Below, in pieces: positions 1-11,200 of a stretch of DNA of 64,000 nucleotides. Every line of letters starts with the position of its first letter. Positions within the stretch are counted from its first letter, which is position 1. Source of the DNA: Siphlonurus alternatus (lineage: Eukaryota > Arthropoda > Insecta > Ephemeroptera > Siphlonuridae); contig OX463778.1 of assembly GCA_949825025.1 (NCBI GenBank), positions 51,732,829 through 51,796,828 of the forward strand. The letters run 5' to 3'. Below the pieces are notes generated by a model. That model ran no database searches and was not told where the DNA came from. It saw only the letters and a list, made by a program, of their open reading frames with translations. The translations under genes were made by a program, and so were the position numbers.

Positions 1-310
1 TTACTAATCATTTTACTAATTTTAATAAATAAAATAAACCAGAACTTAATTTACTTTTATGTTTTATGTAAAATGTAGGTAACATTTTGAAGAAATTACT
101 GTACTTTCAAATAATTGTGGTGTTTGTGTAAATTTTGAAATTTATTCTCAATTATTATTATTTTATTGAAGACTTTTAAGTTATTCCATAATCATATCCA
201 CATCATTACACACTGAATGAAACAAACTTACTATTATTTACATTTACAAGTACGTACATACTGTGGTAAATTCCTGCCTTCTGGTTGTTATCGCTGACTT
301 GTTTGTGCAG
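1..310 (+). other. Part of an upstream CSTF1 intron
   Basis: AT-rich sequence before the first recognisable CSTF1 exon. It ends in an acceptor with a T-rich tract and CAG at 308-310. No coding or RNA feature was seen. The rest of CSTF1 lies to the left of the window. Confidence 0.7.
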
Positions 311-442
311 GCAAGCAGGAGCACCGAGCGCAGGCGGCGTTCAACCACACTGAGGACTATGTCATGTTCCCCGACGAGGCCACCACAAGTCTGTGCTGCT
401 GGAATTCCCGCAACGCCTCACGGAAGCAGCTGCTGTCCCTCG
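311..442 (+). CDS. CSTF1: CSTF1 (CstF50) penultimate coding exon
   Basis: This exon encodes part of the WD40 propeller of the 50 kDa subunit of the cleavage stimulation factor, which acts in nuclear pre-mRNA 3'-end cleavage and polyadenylation. Its translation contains [13 protein letters not shown] and [19 protein letters not shown], closely matching the vertebrate CSTF1 segments [13 protein letters not shown] and SLCCWDSRTAERRNLLSLG as I recall them. The exon starts after a TTTGTGCAG acceptor and ends at CTCG before GTGAGA. It begins with two bases of a split codon and ends with one base (G), which is completed by GT of the next exon. Only the C-terminal end of the protein, about 80 residues in two exons, is inside the window. 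Identification is by sequence recall, not by a search. Confidence 0.93.
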
Positions 443-2625
443 GTGAGACTTAGTTAAAATTATCAACAAATTTTGAAGAACTGTTTCAACAAACATAAAA
501 ATACAGAAACATAAAGTTTTGATGAAAATATGTAGAAATAATTTTCATGTGCTATCTATTAATTCATCAAGAAGAGAGAAATTTAAATTTGTGATGCCCC
601 ACATTACATAGAAGTCACTGTTCACTTTGGCACTTCAGAATCAAAGTCTGATCTCTATGAGGGGGATTCAAAAAGACTTATCCGCGATACTTGGCCGGCG
701 GATAACTTGTCCACGTTCTAGTCTGGATAACCTATATACTTAGCCGCGCGGACAAGTATAAGGCTGGACAAGGGTTTGGATACGTCGGTCTGGACAAAAG
801 TCATTTGGCCAAGCCTGTTGGCTAAAGTCCCGCGGACAACTAACCGCGCGGCTAAGTCTCGTGGACAAATCTCCCACCTGGATAAGGTTTTTAATTACGC
901 CGCCATCTTGGATTACGTGTTAAATATGGAGGTAATTGGATCTACATATATGATGATTCATTGCTAATTTATTAAACAACTGTGTTCAAATTTGATTAAA
1001 TATCAATTTGTGTAGTTTGCATAAGACATAGGAAAATTAGTTTCAAACATTTAGCGCTTATACCTCCCCCCGCTCCCCCTTTTCTATATCATCAGCAAGC
1101 CCCGCCCTCTTTGTTGGCACAGATTTTGTTATGCTCATTTTTCAATAATTAGACGATTAATACCTGATATTTGTGTCTATAATTGCACAAGGCCAGCCCA
1201 AGAATACACTACTCTATGACATTTCATGAAGGTAAGTGAAATATCTAACGTTAAATTGCTTAATTTGACGAGTTATGATAGCTCTATGATATGATACCAT
1301 TCATCTGTAATTTTCTGATACTTAATTCATCTGCGAATTTTTGATACTTTTACATTTAAACACGAATAGTTATTAAAAATAAAGCTCTTTTTAAGTTAAT
1401 AATTAGTCTGGTAGCATTTAATTAAGGAGTATGAACTCCTGTATGTTAAAAATAAGTAAATGAGGCAAACAGAAAATGAACTAAAATCAAGGAGGTTGAA
1501 ATCAAGCCCTCAAATGTCGTCAAAATAAGCAATTTTCTAATGGATATTTCACGTACCGTCATTAATTGTAATAGAGTATTATCATATGATAATAAAACCC
1601 ATTATTTAATCCAAATATTGGGTATAAGGTATAAATTTATTGAAAAAAGAACGTGGGTTATTCAGCGAGGCTCGATGAGTTTATTATTATGCCACCAGCG
1701 CCTCGCACAGAACGAGAAATTAGAGAAATATAACAAAAAATGTTAAAAGCGCCAAAAATTTTAAACCATGTCACCCCAATAATAATAAGATTGAAATGAC
1801 ATTAATTTTAAACACAATGTTTACGTAATATAATATAAAATCACGATATATGGCAGTCCAATTATCACCGTATTTAACACGTAATCCAAGATGGCGGCGT
1901 AATTAAAATCCTTATCCAGGTGGGAGATTTGTCCACGAGACTTAGCCGCGCGGTTAGTTGTCCGCGGGACTTTAGCCAACAGGCTTGGCCAAATGACTTT
2001 TGTCCAGACCGACGTATCCAAACCCTTGTCCAGCCTTATACTTGTCCGCGCGGCTAAGTATTTAGGTTATCCAGACTAGAACGTGGACAAGTTATCCGCC
2101 GGCTAAGTCTCGCGGATAAGTCTTTTTGAATCCCCCTCTATATTGATAACAAAAATAAAATCTTGTGGGAAAAAAGTTAAATTCATCCTCTTTTGTAAAG
2201 TTTTGTGCTTCTTTTAAAAAACTATTTTAATAAACAAAAATATTTTGTTTATTATACTGTATTTTTCATGCAGAGCTCTTACTCCTCAAAAAGTACTTAC
2301 TTTGATAGTAATTAATTAATCAATTAGAAATATGCTTTTTTGTATATTGCCCGTCACTCAATAGGAATGTTTATAGCAAGTCAGGCAAATGACTAATGAA
2401 ATCATAAAAATATTAGCAGAAAGAAAAAAATGTTAACAGTTTTTCAGTACTGTAGGAAGTAGAGATAAACTAAATGAGCCCATGGAATTTACAAGCAATA
2501 TTGTAACTTTAACAAGCAAAATAAATAAAAAAATCAATAAAATATAATATAGATTACCAAACCCAACACTAATAATTCTGAGGCTTTTTATAATTTACCA
2601 AGCTTTTTTTTTTTTTTTTTTGCAG
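443..2625 (+). other. Last intron of CSTF1
   Basis: A 2.18 kb intron from GTGAGA at 443 to a long T tract plus GCAG at 2622-2625. About two thirds of it is the inverted-repeat element at 659-2138. The remaining flanks are AT-rich with nothing recognisable. Confidence 0.88.
659..2138. mobile_element. Inverted-repeat DNA transposon, non-autonomous, 1.48 kb
   Basis: The two ends are long inverted repeats of about 295 bp (about 659-955 and 1845-2138), nearly identical in reverse complement. Both start GAGGGGGATTCAAAAAGAC. The flanking TAT at 656-658 and 2139-2141 is a possible 3 bp target duplication, which would suit a PIF/Harbinger-like element, but TA alone cannot be excluded. The arms are GC-rich and carry repeated motifs of the TTAGCCGCGCGG / TTATCCGCG type. 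The interior (960-1840) is AT-rich and encodes no transposase. Small open frames in the arms are mirror images of each other and are not genes. The superfamily is uncertain. Confidence 0.88.
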
Positions 2626-2738
2626 GTCACAACGGGGCAGTGCGTTACATCGTGCACTCTCCCAATTCGCCAGCGTTCCTGACGTGCTCCGACGACTTTA
2701 GGGCTCGTTTCTGGTATCGCAGGATGCCTACACATTGA
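2626..2738 (+). CDS. CSTF1: CSTF1 (CstF50) terminal coding exon
   Basis: The last coding exon of the WD40 protein CstF50. The translation includes [19 protein letters not shown] and ends [18 protein letters not shown] followed by TGA at 2736-2738. The [14 protein letters not shown] block is the conserved C-terminal end of CSTF1, and the FW pair sits where a WD40 repeat closes. The phase is consistent with the previous exon (G plus GT). The stop lies four residues past the conserved block, as expected for the family. The product joins CstF64 and CstF77 homologues in the nuclear cleavage stimulation factor. Confidence 0.95.
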
Positions 2739-2990
2739 AACATTGAAACTCTTACAATCTCTCACTCTCAGTTTGTTGTCTATCTGTATCCTCCATCATC
2801 ATTTATTTCATATTATTAAACTAATGATTGTAAATATTGAATTAAAAATAATAAAGATAGCAATTTAGTTCAGCATTTATATATATTTTTTAATTATAGT
2901 GGAATTCGTTACATTAAGAAATTGTAATATTTACATGTATTGCAGCAAGGATTTATTGGGTGTGCTAATAAAATAACCTTTTATTCGTAC
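2739..2990 (+). terminator. CSTF1 3' UTR and candidate poly(A) signals
   Basis: Downstream of the CSTF1 stop there are plus-strand AATAAA hexamers at 2850-2855 and 2967-2972. The second is followed by a T/G-rich stretch (about 2978-3010) of the kind CstF itself recognises. Either could direct cleavage. The signals are common in AT-rich DNA, so the exact end is inferred. Confidence 0.5.
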
Positions 2991-3233
2991 AGTGAGTTTT
3001 TTTTATTTTGACAAGTTGTTACACTTTGTACACCATATACATGACTTGTATTCAATGATAATAATAATATATTTTGCAATGTAAATTTCTACAGATTAAA
3101 AAAATGTTATATTGAAGGTTTTGTGTGATTTTTTTTTAAGTAATTCCAAGACAATTTTAACATTTTTTTTTAAATATATATATATTTTATTTAACAAATG
3201 AATTTGCAAGATTTTTTTTTTAGCCCTGATGCT

Positions 3234-3241
3234 TATTTACA
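3234..3241 (-). promoter_or_regulatory. Candidate Pumilio response element (TGTAAATA)
   Basis: The minus strand reads TGTAAATA, matching the UGUANAUA core bound by Pumilio. It lies in the probable pumilio 3' UTR, about 4.8 kb past the stop codon. Such octamers are expected about once or twice by chance in 5 kb of this composition. Confidence 0.4.
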
Positions 3242-3589
3242 AAAGCACTCGATCATAATTATGCATTAGCACATCACAACTTTCAAAAAAATAAATGCAA
3301 ATTTTTTTTATATACGTTATTAAAAAACACAAAGTTTTAATTACAGTTTAAACAAAAATAATGTCACAAATTTTGAATTTTATACAGATAATTTTCATGT
3401 GAATTGGTGAAACATAGGAACAACTTTTTATAAAGTAAAAGTACAAAAAAATGAATGTTGATGTTTCAAAAAAAGAACTTAAGTTACAAATAAATGTGGC
3501 GGTAATCATACATAAGCATGCTACCTATTATTATATTCAATTTCATTACATATGTAATTAAGTTCTATGTCTAAAAATCAACATTTAAA

Positions 3590-3597
3590 TATATACA
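3590..3597 (-). promoter_or_regulatory. Candidate Pumilio response element (TGTATATA)
   Basis: The minus strand reads TGTATATA, a high-affinity form of the UGUANAUA site, in the probable pumilio 3' UTR. Confidence 0.4.
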
Positions 3598-6586
3598 AAC
3601 TACATTTTAAATTAAAATTAAAAAACTACAGAAAAGCTAATTATACTAACTTATCCTGTAGCTACAAAATGAAATTAAGAGAACAAAAAGTTAAAAAGTC
3701 TAAGGTGTTAAATTAGATTGATTTGCATAAGGCAGCACTTGATTGCTAGGGGGGAGGATAGATAATTATTAGACACTGGGACAGCAACTATCCTCTGAAG
3801 TTAAGATGACTTGACGGCAAGAAAGTTTAGAATGTTTCAAATTTTACAACTGGGCCTTCAAAAAAAAGTTTTGTTAGACTTTTCTTTCCCTTTCTTAAAT
3901 TTAGAGAAATTCTTCAAAAATCAGACAATATCTGTATCAACGAACAACTCTAAATATTAATTACTTCAACAATGCAATGATTGGTTGTACATTTACAAAA
4001 CAAAATAGCATAAAATTCTAATTTGTGATTTCTAATATCTAAGTTCAAGTGCAGATTTACTTAGAACAATAACGATTTGGACAGTTGTTATTTCCCATCG
4101 AATTTGTTAAGTTACAAGAAACAGTGTTACATGGACCGAAGCTCTTTTACAATAATCATCAATACTTACACAAAATGCCATTTAAATTATGTTAATTTTA
4201 TACATGACAACAATCAAATCATTGAAAGGAGTTTCTGATACCTTAACCTCATGAGAAATGGATATATATATATTTTTTTACAATATGATAATTATGAATA
4301 TTTAAGATTATAGGTTCAGTTACCCCGTAATAATAGTTGACAAAATATTGAGGGAAACACACACACATTATTTATTACAATTGCCTACACACATCATTAC
4401 CTGATTTGAGTGCAAAGAATTTACAGAAAAATGACGGCTTAGATGAATATTATCTATACAGTGTTGAACTAAAAGTTCATGTTTTGATTTTAAGGCAATG
4501 ATGTACACCAAAATTCGTGCAGCTAAATAAAAAAAAAAGTTAGACAAAATGAATAAACAATGATGTTGTTTTTCTAAGCACATGAAAAAACATCCAGCCC
4601 CTTAGAATCAAAGTCAACAAATTGTTTGAAATTGCTGCTAACCATGAGATCATATTTTTTTTTAAATTTTCTATAAAAATCAGGAGGAAAGCTCATTTAT
4701 TGGATAAAAAAAATTAACCCTTTTTTTCTCTCACACACAAAAAATGTTTATGTATATTATTTATAATCATATAATATTTATAATTATGTATGTATGTATG
4801 TATATATATAATTATGCTACAGTAGAAAACACTGATATTATGAAAAATTACAGCTACGAATATTATACATCATGAAAATAATGAGAGTTAAAGCACATGG
4901 TCAAGTTAAAAGGATATTAGAGGACAGCTCAGAGAAATAAATGAAACTAACATCTATAAGGAAAAAATGAAGCGAAAATTTACCCCTTGAGCACCCCAGT
5001 ACCCACAATTTGCCGATTATCACATTCGCTGTAATATGTACAACTCTTCTTAATGAAGAGCTTATAATCTTTAATTATATTATTTATATATTCACGATTT
5101 TTGCACACTAATTTATTTTTCAAGTCTTTGTCGAAAAAATGTACAAATAATAAATATTTATTTATATAGGTTAAAAAGTTGACATACAATATTCTTTATA
5201 AGCAAGGGTGATTTGAAATAAAAAAGGGTAATTATGATTATTTCTGTACAGGTGAAAAAATTACATGTTGGTGGATTTTTTTTTTATTTTTTTTTATATA
5301 ATTATTAAAAAGTCCACATTAAAAAAAGTATAAAAACAACAGGGAGATAATTTTTTGTATGTGTATGTTCTATTCACAATGTTTTACAAAAAGATTTATT
5401 TTACAGTTGAAAGGGGCGAGAGGGGAGAGCGGGAGGAGGGTAGCGGTAGTTTTCTTTTTGTATATAAAAATGCAAAGGGGAGCTGGCAATACAGTAAGGA
5501 GAGTGCTACAAGGAGAAAAATCGCCGTATTTGAGCTTGTTTCAACTTTATCTGTCCCACAAATATTCCTAAAAATCTTAACCATGCACAACCCGAAATTC
5601 TAAGAACTTTCAACACTACATTAGTCACACCACGGACTCCTCAATACGCCACTAGATAATAGAGATTAAAGATTTTCGCCCTGGTTACCACCAAAGAAAT
5701 CAGATATTATCTTGGAAAATCAACACCTCAGCAATTACAGAATTAATTTTGCTTGCTTGCAAAAGTTAAGCATTTATTCAATGAAATTTTTATTCATATT
5801 AACCATGGCAACTTCCTCCTGTATTGGAAACAAGCTTATAAAACTTTAACTTGACTCAGGCGTAATAATCAGAGGCAATTAAGATTACCAAAATCTGAAG
5901 TCTCTGGCAGAAAACGTAGTACTGTCAACCCACCACCAGATGCCACCCTGCAAGTCTCTAACTTTATTTGCTGTTTTTTTTTGTTTTTTTTTTACTGCAA
6001 CATTATGAAGTCTGGTTCCTAAACTAGTCATCTCCGCTTTGAGGTAAAAGCTTTCCATACAGGTCCAGTGTTATTTCTAGTAATATTACAGTTTGCTCAT
6101 GTAGAACCAAACGACTCAACGACATTGTCTGTCGAGACTTGTATGCTAGGGTGTACATCGCTCTGCCTAATTTCTACATAGCACAAGCCTACCATCAATT
6201 AAAAAAAAAAATAAATCTAAAATTAAAAATGCATATAAATAGCAGTACTAAACATACAAAAAAAAAGAAGAATTTCGTAACAACAAAATATTATTGTTAA
6301 TTTTGTTTTAAAAACCTAATCTTCAACTACAAAGAGAGCTTGATTAATTGTTAGTAAATTACCCTTATTGAAACAAATAAATTTTGTTAAGGGTTTTAAC
6401 AAATACAATTTTGATGACATACCAATAGAAAACATACAGAATACACATTTTAAGCTTATTACAGCTTGTTTGCTTACATTGCAAAATAAGAATCACACTT
6501 CCGTGGTAAAAATTTAAAATTCAGATGAACAAAAAATAAAATATAAAAAAAAACTTTGTTAGAAAAATAAAAAATTAATGTCATAT

Positions 6587-6594
6587 TATGTACA
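6587..6594 (-). promoter_or_regulatory. Candidate Pumilio response element (TGTACATA)
   Basis: The minus strand reads TGTACATA, matching UGUANAUA. It is the site nearest the pumilio stop codon (about 1.4 kb), so it is the one most likely to be in every 3' UTR isoform. Confidence 0.42.
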
Positions 6595-8022
6595 CTGTAA
6601 AACATAAAAAATGTTCTCTCGACTTAACTACGATTAAACATCATTTTATTAAAGACATAAAAATTGCAACATCATCTGACCTTACTTAGTTCCACCATAA
6701 AGCCATGGCTTCATTCCGAAGCATAAGAGTGGTCTAACGGACCAAGTACAAAGCTACACGCTAGGAAAAAACAGAGGGACAGATTGAATTAGGGTTACAC
6801 TTATGATTGTGAAAGGATTTCTTAACGAGGGCCCCTATTCATGCTAGCTAGCACTTTTTAATTTTATTTTAGAAAAAAAATCATTTTTTAAACTTACATT
6901 TTGAAAAAGAAATACAAAAAATAATGTTCTGATTATTTTGATTGAATTTCTGTTTATAATGCTGTGTAAAAAAAAAAAAAAAAAAAGTCTTTAACAATAA
7001 TTTAAAAACATGTTATATAAATATTAGAGTTATTAAGAGGCCCACCCAAAAGGACTAAAGTATCAAGAAATAGTGTGCTCACAACATTCATACAATAATA
7101 ATAAAGAAAAAGTGTATTGTTCTTCTTGGTTTCAATGTACCATATCTCAAATTGTCAAGTTTCTTTTCTTACATTTTCTTATATTGATAACCCATAAGAA
7201 AATTTTCATTTTTGTAAAAGATGTTACCCTGCTTTATATTAAGTGAAACAATAATATGCCTCCACTTCAAAAAAAATTATACCAACATTTACATAACTGT
7301 AATTCATAAATAGTTGTTGTTTATGGAAAGAGTATGCAGCTGTTGCTGCTGACAGTATGAACCAAGATAATGATTATATTTTAGCATGAATATTAAAGAA
7401 AGAAGAACAAATTAAGTTTAATTTTCTTCAAACTTCATCGTAATAATTTTCATGATCTTCTTCCTTTAATAGCATTTATCAATGATTCTAAAAGCATAAT
7501 TTGAAAAAACATGTAGATGTAGCTAAATAGTATAATATTTTTGTTGTTGTGTTCCTGAGGCTTTATCACATTTAGATGCAGGGTGTTTTACTTTAGATAA
7601 AAATTTGCCTGAAGTTAAATCATTAGTAAATTTTTGTTTAAAAACATGATCAAAATTAAAAATTATTTAAAAAAGGCTTACAATCAATACACTGTAACCT
7701 AGACACATGATTAATTAATCCTAGTTTCAAGTGAAAATAAAATTAAGAATATAAAAAACCTCAGGCAAACGCCAAAAGTAAATTTATCATGAATCACATT
7801 TTTTTTTAATGTTTTTTTTTTTTTTTCTTTTTAGTATTAATATTTGAATGTTAACTATTTTTTCTCTTTTTTAAATTTTAAATGCGATTTTATGAAACCA
7901 TAACAAAAAAAGTAATTTTTAAGAATAGGATCTATCTTTCCCAACAAAATTGTTATCCAAGTATTTGTTTCATTTGCAGAAGGTCTCTCTCTGGTTATGT
8001 TAAGATTCATCATTCCAATGGC

Positions 8023-8287
8023 TTACAGAGCGCCGGCGTTGACAGTGGGAGGTCCAATTGGCCCCAGGTCTGAAGTTGTATTCTTCATGAAGTACTTCTC
8101 GAGCTTGGCAATGATGTGCTTGCCGTACGTGTACTTGCGTAGCGAGGACAGATGAGGTCGGATCTTGTGCATCAGGACCTTACGCTGGCCAGGCTCCGCC
8201 ACGTCAATCATTTTCTGAACCACGTAGTTGGCATACTGGTCTTTCATCATCGTTTGCAGGGCACTGCTTGACGATGAGCCGCTCCCA
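8023..8287 (-). CDS. pum: pumilio last coding exon: Puf repeat 8 and C-terminal tail
   Basis: Encodes residues about 1058-1145. It opens with a serine/glycine stretch ([13 protein letters not shown]) in the loop between repeats 7 and 8. Repeat 8 follows, [13 protein letters not shown], with base-reading residues N1078, Y1079 and Q1082. The conserved [19 protein letters not shown] helices and the tail [14 protein letters not shown] end at TAA (8023-8025). The fly protein ends with a very similar LGPIGPP motif. The acceptor is TTTTCAG before position 8287. The exon contributes one base of the codon shared with the previous exon. Confidence 0.96.
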
Positions 8288-11200
8288 CTGAAAACAAAGA
8301 AGTTGATCAGTCATCAGTCCAATATTAAATTCACTACACATCAAAATGTCTGTTTATCTCTCCCCACCCCCCCACCCCACCCCTCTTCCCAAATTGTGTA
8401 CTGGTACTTGCCAGCAGTCCAAAACATATACATTTTTTTTCACTCATTGTTTTATCAGTGGCAAAAGGGAATTTGAGTACACTCCTTGCCTTGGAAGATT
8501 TGTTACCAATGGCAATCGCGGTATAATTTTGAATAATACATTGACGATATTATTCGGGGGACATTTTAATACAAAAATGTCCTTTGACAAGTTCATTTTA
8601 CTATAGAGCTCTCCCAATTTCTATAGCCAACAACACACCTGTCTCCGTAGGTGCAGACCTCATCAATCAGCAGTGCACGTTCTGAACGGGATGCATGAGT
8701 TACACACTTCTCTACCACGTTGGAAGCAAACTTGTGCTGAGATAGAACCAGCACCTTGCCACGCACTGATGTAATCAGCTGGGATTTGTCTTCCGGGCGA
8801 CCGTGCTCTGTAAACCCAGCAAACACATTGTTGAGGATGGGTACAACATTTGAGTGGAGATTTCAAAAGAATAGTCTTATCTTGTAAAAACTAAAAAGAT
8901 AATTGTCCTGAAATTAACTTGTTGTTAATTAATTAACTACAATTTTTAATTCAGGATAAAAAACAGCAATTTCCTAATTGGTAGGCTTAAAGGGGAGGAA
9001 TTATTTAGGCAAGGCTAAATTTCCTGACTTTAAAACTGCATTCCATTTTTCTGTACAATTTTCTATTAACTATCCATAATGTTCAAAAGTTTCAGTCTCA
9101 TTAGTAAATTCAGAGGAAAACAAATTGCAGATTTCAATCATTTATCCCTTTGAAATATTTTTAAACACTGAATTATAAACACTAGATATAAAATTTTGAA
9201 TAATTTAATTTCAAAGTCAGCAGGCTGATCTACTTACCAAGCACATGTTGAATCACGTAGTTGCCATACTGGTCCTGGATCAACTGCTCTACGTGGGAGT
9301 GCAGCTCGTCCAAGATAGGCTGTGTCTGCTCCTGTGTGCAGTGCTCCAGAATGCGCTGGATTACTCGGCAACCGTACGGATGCGTTGACAGTGCAAATAC
9401 CTGCCAGAAACATAGTCATATTATCAGTATTAATGTCAGATTATTTTGAAATGTCAATTTTACTTGTTAGCAACAATATAATAATTTTTCTGCTGGAACA
9501 TGTACATGTTTTAATATATGATTACCAATTTTCATACCAGCAAATTTCTTGTGTCACTTCAAACATAAATAAACAAATTATAAAATAATAATGAAAAAAA
9601 AAAAAAAAAAAATGGAGAAAATAACATTAATAAAAAAATAAAATAAAAAATGCAGAAAAATTGAATTTTTAAGGTATAACCTGAGAATTTGTCTGTCAAG
9701 GTCAAGAGGCGTGGCTATAGTGGCAACACTGTTTGCATTGGAATAAGCTTAAATTTTTAGGAGGGGGTGGTGACAACAGTCCTTGAGAACGTTGCCACAT
9801 TTCTCATCACATATAGGAAACGATCATCGCCACGGTTAAAAATATATGAAAACAATTCAGAAAAATAGTGTAAAAAATTAGGCTTTAGTAAAAAAAAAAG
9901 TAAAAGAATCTGTTGTATAGTTTTTTTGCAATACTAATTAACAAATTTAACATTGGAAGGATACAAAATTCTCATTTAAATAAATTAATTATAATTAAAC
10001 CAACGGTTAAAAAATTCCGAAAAAATTCAGAACTAATTTGACGATTGCTGTGAGTCCACCAAATTAATTTGAAGAAAATCTGTTGTAGCGAATTTTTCGT
10101 CCAAATTTCTCAGGTTAAGCCTTAAATCATGTTTTTCAGCTTTTAAGATTATTTTATTATTACTATTCTTACAGTATTTTTATTCTCTATTGTTGCATTA
10201 TCTGTAGACTAGAGGAAATAAAGGAGTGTCTCACCTGTCCTTGGAATGCGTTGATGATGAATTGCAGGGAGTGGGGATCAACACACTCAATACATTTTTG
10301 TACAACGTGGTTTCCATTTTGGTCCTTCACGCATTTCAGTACATGTCCATCCAGCTCACGTACTATTTCATGTTGCTGGTCTGCAGATATTGTCTCTAGC
10401 GCCTTCTGTATCACTCTGCAGCCGTACATTTGCAGTGCTAAGGGTAAAACATGCCCTCTCACTTTCTGGCCTAGAGTTGCTTTCTGTTCTGGAGTTCCGA
10501 ACTCGAAGAATTTTTGAATTACATAATTACCAAATACATCAGTCATTAAGGCGTACGAATGTACTAAAATTTCAGTGAAAACTAATTGTTTTTCTGTCGC
10601 TGAAGCTCGTTCAAGTTTCTGTTGAATAAATCTTGAACCATGTTGATCTTGTGAGAACTCTACAATATGATTTGACAGATCCCGTAATTGCAAATTTGGG
10701 AACCTGTTATTTCTGAAGTCTTCGAGTAGTCTACTTCTGCCAGGAGGTTTGGTGTCAAGACCATTTGAGATAGAGCCTGCGCCTGCAGCGACTGCAGCTG
10801 CCTGGCCTAGCTTGGCAAACAGAGACTGTGCAGACATCCCGAGCCCACCTCCGGGAGAAGTTGCTCCACTTCCTGTCAACCCGTTGCCAACACTACCACC
10901 AAATACGTGGCCATTGTGAAGGTTTCCGAGTGCTCCTGCACTGCGGAACTTGGCAGCCTCGGCTCCTGGTGCTGCAGAGAGCACGCGACTCGAGTTCATC
11001 AAAGCCCCCAAGGCAGAAGAGGCCCCCAGTGAATTCATTGAGGGAGGAGGGGTCAGCGAGCCACCTGTGAGACCCAGCGGGGACTGAGAGGCAGTCACGG
11101 TGCCTATAAAAAGAAAAAATACTCAGCATTTTCCAGATCAAATCATGAGGGTTTTAAGTTATTGATTTAGACAGTTTTAACTTACCAAGAGCGCCATAGC

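Larger units (their letters stand above)
2991..8022 (-). other. Probable pumilio 3' UTR and intergenic DNA
   Basis: About 5 kb of AT-rich sequence between the CSTF1 end and the pumilio stop codon. No convincing coding exon is present on either strand; the short open frames lack family signatures. Pumilio transcripts in other animals have long 3' UTRs, so much of this is expected to be transcribed on the minus strand. Many minus-strand AATAAA signals (TTTATT on plus) occur, so the true end cannot be chosen. A TATG tandem run lies at about 4786-4810 and short T/A homopolymers are frequent. Confidence 0.55.

Noticed and set aside
776..2021. Two similar short proteins at 776-967 (+) and 1821-2021 (-)
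   Set aside because: They are the same sequence read from the two arms of the inverted-repeat element, not genes.
8594..8638. Read-through extension of the repeat 7 exon ([15 protein letters not shown])
   Set aside because: It lies after the GTGTGT donor. Splicing to 8287 restores the conserved repeat 8, so read-through would only give a truncated isoform.
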